Shown one piece after another: positions 8,261 to 10,087 of a stretch of DNA of 10,087 bases. Location of the stretch: positions 1 to 10,087 of the forward strand of contig JANBPU010000464.1 in the NCBI GenBank assembly GCA_027575805.1, written 5' to 3'. Numbering within the stretch: the first letter of the stretch is position 1; the number at the start of each line of letters is the position of its first letter. Both the position numbers and the translations under genes were made by a program. Under the pieces are notes generated by a model. It worked only from the letters and a program-made list of their open reading frames with translations, had not been told where the DNA came from and made no database searches. Source of the stretch: Mycoemilia scoparia. Taxonomy: Eukaryota > Kickxellomycota > Kickxellomycetes > Kickxellales > Kickxellaceae.

Positions 8261-8376
8261 TGAGTGATTATTTTTGAAGGACTAAGTTTTACTAGTTGGC
8301 CAGTTTCAGCTTGCATGCTGGCTAGCTTATATTATCATTGATAATATTAGTTTAGCCCTTCAAAAATTATGATCCA
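8261..8376 (+). mobile_element. Inverted-repeat element B2, MITE-like (116 bp) with intact TA flanks
   Basis: The left end is TGAGTGATTATTTTTGAAGG and the right end, on the other strand, is TGGATCATAATTTTTGAAGG. TA lies directly outside each end (8259-8260 and 8377-8378), as expected of a duplicated TA target. The right end with its flank (8356-8382) matches 6758-6784 beside and within element A at 26 of 27 bases in inverted orientation. Both A and B2 also carry AGTTTTACTAGT inside (6824-6835 and 8285-8296). There is no coding capacity. A strong palindrome lies near its right end. Confidence 0.6.
8326..8350. repeat. Near-perfect palindrome inside element B2
   Basis: Arms ATATTATCA and TGATAATAT at 8329-8337 and 8339-8347 pair perfectly around one base. 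After one mismatch two more pairs follow on each side. It has no counterpart in element A, so it belongs to B2 only. Confidence 0.7.
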
Positions 8377-8378
8377 TA

Positions 8379-8929
8379 TGGTCAAAAAATAGTGAAACAA
8401 AGTTTATTGATATAGAATTCTCAGAAACTTCTTACTCCTCACATGCTTATACACATAAATGACATAATATCTAAAAAATGTCCAGTGAATTTATTTTTTA
8501 CTTATTTTTTAGTATAAAGAATTAGACATTTTGACTTTCCACCCAATTTTTGTTAAAACAGATTATATTATTAGGTCTTTTTCATTTTGATTTTGTGATA
8601 AAAACTTTGTATAAAATTTCAAAAATCTTTGGGGGAAAAAAAACAAAGCAACCAAAAAGAGAACTTTATTTAAACCAAAAAATTATTGGGCATTAAAGTC
8701 AATATTTGGGAGTTTGTCTTGGTTGTTAAAATTGGTACTGTACTAAAAACTTTTGAGAGAATAAATAGCCATCAATTTTCCCTCCCAAACATGTGTTCTC
8801 ATCTTCCTACCAGTTTCACAAGACAACCTACAGACAAACACACGCTTTCCTCCACCACATACCACACCACACCACACCAAAACTACATTCTTTTCTCTAC
8901 TGTGACAAGTGCTAATACACTTACCCACA
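8379..8929 (+). promoter_or_regulatory. Upstream region and CA-rich leader of the 277-residue gene
   Basis: AT-rich DNA with no supported gene. Two TATA-like sites are visible: TATAAAA at 8610-8616 and ATAAATA at 8761-8767. From about 8815 to the ATG the sequence is rich in C and A and nearly free of G, with a short ACCAC/ACACC repeat at about 8851-8880. Such tracts are typical of unstructured fungal 5' leaders. If the second TATA-like site is used, the leader would be about 130 bases. Confidence 0.4.
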
Positions 8930-9763
8930 ATGGAGCAGCCCAAAATCAAAAGCCAGCAATTCAAGGATTGTTCATCCTGGGTCAAAGATATTTTGGACTG
9001 GATAAAGCAAATCAAAGAAAAGGCTAAATTTGATGACAGCCATAGTCTGACCTGTGACTTTGTTTCCGCCAAAGATTTTTTGAAGATATATTTGATAGCA
9101 CGGTGCATTGATATCGGTGATGCCTATGTGTATTTCACGAAGAATGCAATAACTATGGATGGTTTTAAAAGCCTGTTTCAAAGCTTTGATTTTTTTGAAA
9201 CTATGAACTTTATTGGGCTATTTCTTCATGATGACCGATACTTGATCCAAGTTCATGGTGCAGAGCCATTGGTCCCACAAGAATATTTCAACCAAAAGGC
9301 TGAAAAGATCAACAAGAAACTTGATGGTCAAGGTAACTTTGATGCTCAGGCAAAAGATGAGCTTAAAATGTTGATGGAAGAATATCTCTATGGACTCAGT
9401 CAATGCATCATGTTCATCTCTGATGACAGGTTTGGCTACAATACAGATACAAGTCGAACAGAAATGGATATCATGAAGGATATTCTTGATTTTATCACTG
9501 GCAGTGTTTCAATGAAGATTTTGTTTATCAAATTTTATTATGGCAATCTTCCTGAAGAGGATAGAAAATTGTTGCAGGGTGAATTCAATGACCATTTTGA
9601 AAAAGAGTTCAAGGCATTTTATGGTGGTGGAACCAACACTCTATATGAGGCTATCCAGGCTTTCAATCCTGAGTCAATTACAAACATCAAATTTGGTGTT
9701 GGTAGTGCTGATCTCCTGCTTGTCTATTTGGCTAGCCACCTTGAGGTTGGTCACTCAGCCTGA
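8930..9763 (+). CDS. Conserved-looking soluble protein of unknown function, 277 aa
   Basis: A single open frame starts at ATG in the context CCCACAATGG; the frame is open a little further upstream but only from a GTG, so the ATG is chosen. I do not recognise a family. There is no signal peptide and no clear membrane segment; the most hydrophobic stretches (SADLLLVYLASHL at about 259-271 and SMKILFIKFYY at about 194-204) are too short or too polar. The composition is mixed, with many Phe, Tyr, Asp and Lys, and suggests a mainly helical cytosolic protein. Regions of note are the aromatic SLFQSFDFFETMNFIGLFLH (81-100), the Lys-rich AEKINKKLDGQG (124-135), the acidic KDELKMLMEEY (142-152) and FYGGGTNTLYE (230-240). 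There are four Cys, scattered (14, 42, 59, 159), so no metal site is evident. AATAAA follows at 9935-9940. It reads as a real gene from its normal composition, length and flanking signals. Confidence 0.75.
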   Translation: MEQPKIKSQQFKDCSSWVKDILDWIKQIKEKAKFDDSHSLTCDFVSAKDFLKIYLIARCIDIGDAYVYFTKNAITMDGFKSLFQSFDFFETMNFIGLFLHDDRYLIQVHGAEPLVPQEYFNQKAEKINKKLDGQGNFDAQAKDELKMLMEEYLYGLSQCIMFISDDRFGYNTDTSRTEMDIMKDILDFITGSVSMKILFIKFYYGNLPEEDRKLLQGEFNDHFEKEFKAFYGGGTNTLYEAIQAFNPESITNIKFGVGSADLLLVYLASHLEVGHSA

Positions 9764-10087
9764 GTTATTGGCTGTTCATTTTAGTGCAATTGGGAACAGG
9801 GAGCACACAAGCATACACACATATGGATGCTAGTGACTGTTATAAACACATCCAAACTTGTTTTTTCTATTTGATATTGGTGCTATAGCAGTTTCTGTGG
9901 TTCATTAGTGTTTTCTTTTATTTTTTGGTTATTCAATAAATGTAGCTAGAAAGCAATCCCAAAGTTTGTTCCTCGTTTGTAAAAATTAGTTGAAATTGAC
10001 ATTATCATTTTTGTTCCAGTATCACATCCCAATAGCATCGCCAGCTAGTTTGGTTTTTGTTTGAAAAATAATTGCTATTGCTATAAC
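9764..10087. other. 3' region of the 277-residue gene
   Basis: T-rich DNA holding the polyadenylation signal. No further coding region is visible before the window ends. Confidence 0.5.
9935..9940 (+). terminator. Polyadenylation signal of the 277-residue gene
   Basis: An exact AATAAA lies 172 bases after the TGA, follows a T-rich tract and is followed by TGTAG. Confidence 0.5.

Noticed and set aside
8471..8532. CTAAAAAAT/ATTTTTTAG and AAAATGTC/GACATTTT inverted arms
   Set aside because: Short arms in very AT-rich DNA; likely by chance, and no TA-flanked ends like the A/B family.
8618..8636. TTCAAAAAT resembling the mobile-element ends
   Set aside because: Only nine bases match and no partner end is nearby.
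8909..8929. 277-residue gene starting at 8909
   Set aside because: The codon there is GTG; the ATG at 8930 has a good context and is the expected eukaryotic start.
8686..9027. 113-codon frame on the + strand
   Set aside because: It overlaps the leader and start of the 277-residue gene in another frame and its composition is that of a CA-rich leader.
1..10087. tRNA, rRNA or CRISPR array
   Set aside because: No T-loop-like GGTTCGA with a matching acceptor stem, no rRNA segment and no regularly spaced repeats were seen by eye.

Overview
The window is nuclear DNA of a fungus, most likely an early-diverging (Mucoromycota-type) one. The signs are AT-rich intergenic DNA, one short spliceosomal intron with GTAAGT and TAG ends, AATAAA polyadenylation signals, a fungal-style seven-helix receptor and a Kex2-style secreted precursor. 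The phylum is an inference; no marker fixes the species. Nothing is bacterial: reading frames that open at TTG or GTG were trimmed to ATG or joined across an intron.

Layout, left to right. (1) 276-3564, + strand, two exons: the Utp12/Dip2 (WDR3) subunit of the small-subunit processome, a 1059-residue WD40 protein and the only confidently named gene. (2) 3914-5536, - strand, convergent with it: a 540-residue seven-helix receptor with a loop of about 210 low-complexity residues between helices 5 and 6. (3) About 5537-6760: a long stretch with no convincing gene, containing a CA microsatellite and degenerate repeats. (4) 7234-7527, - strand: a 97-residue cysteine-free precursor with a signal peptide and several clusters of basic residues, likely cut into short peptides. 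(5) 8930-9763, + strand: a 277-residue soluble protein of unknown function with a CA-rich leader.

The least expected structure is a small family of TA-flanked inverted-repeat elements, which look like miniature transposons. One copy lies at 6764-6865 and two abutting copies lie at 8190-8258 and 8261-8376. The single copy and the pair are in opposite orientation and bracket the peptide-precursor gene.

The genes do not form an operon-like unit. One is housekeeping (ribosome assembly), one is sensing, one is secretion and one is unknown. The secreted-peptide gene between repeats and the unknown 277-residue gene are the parts most worth following up.
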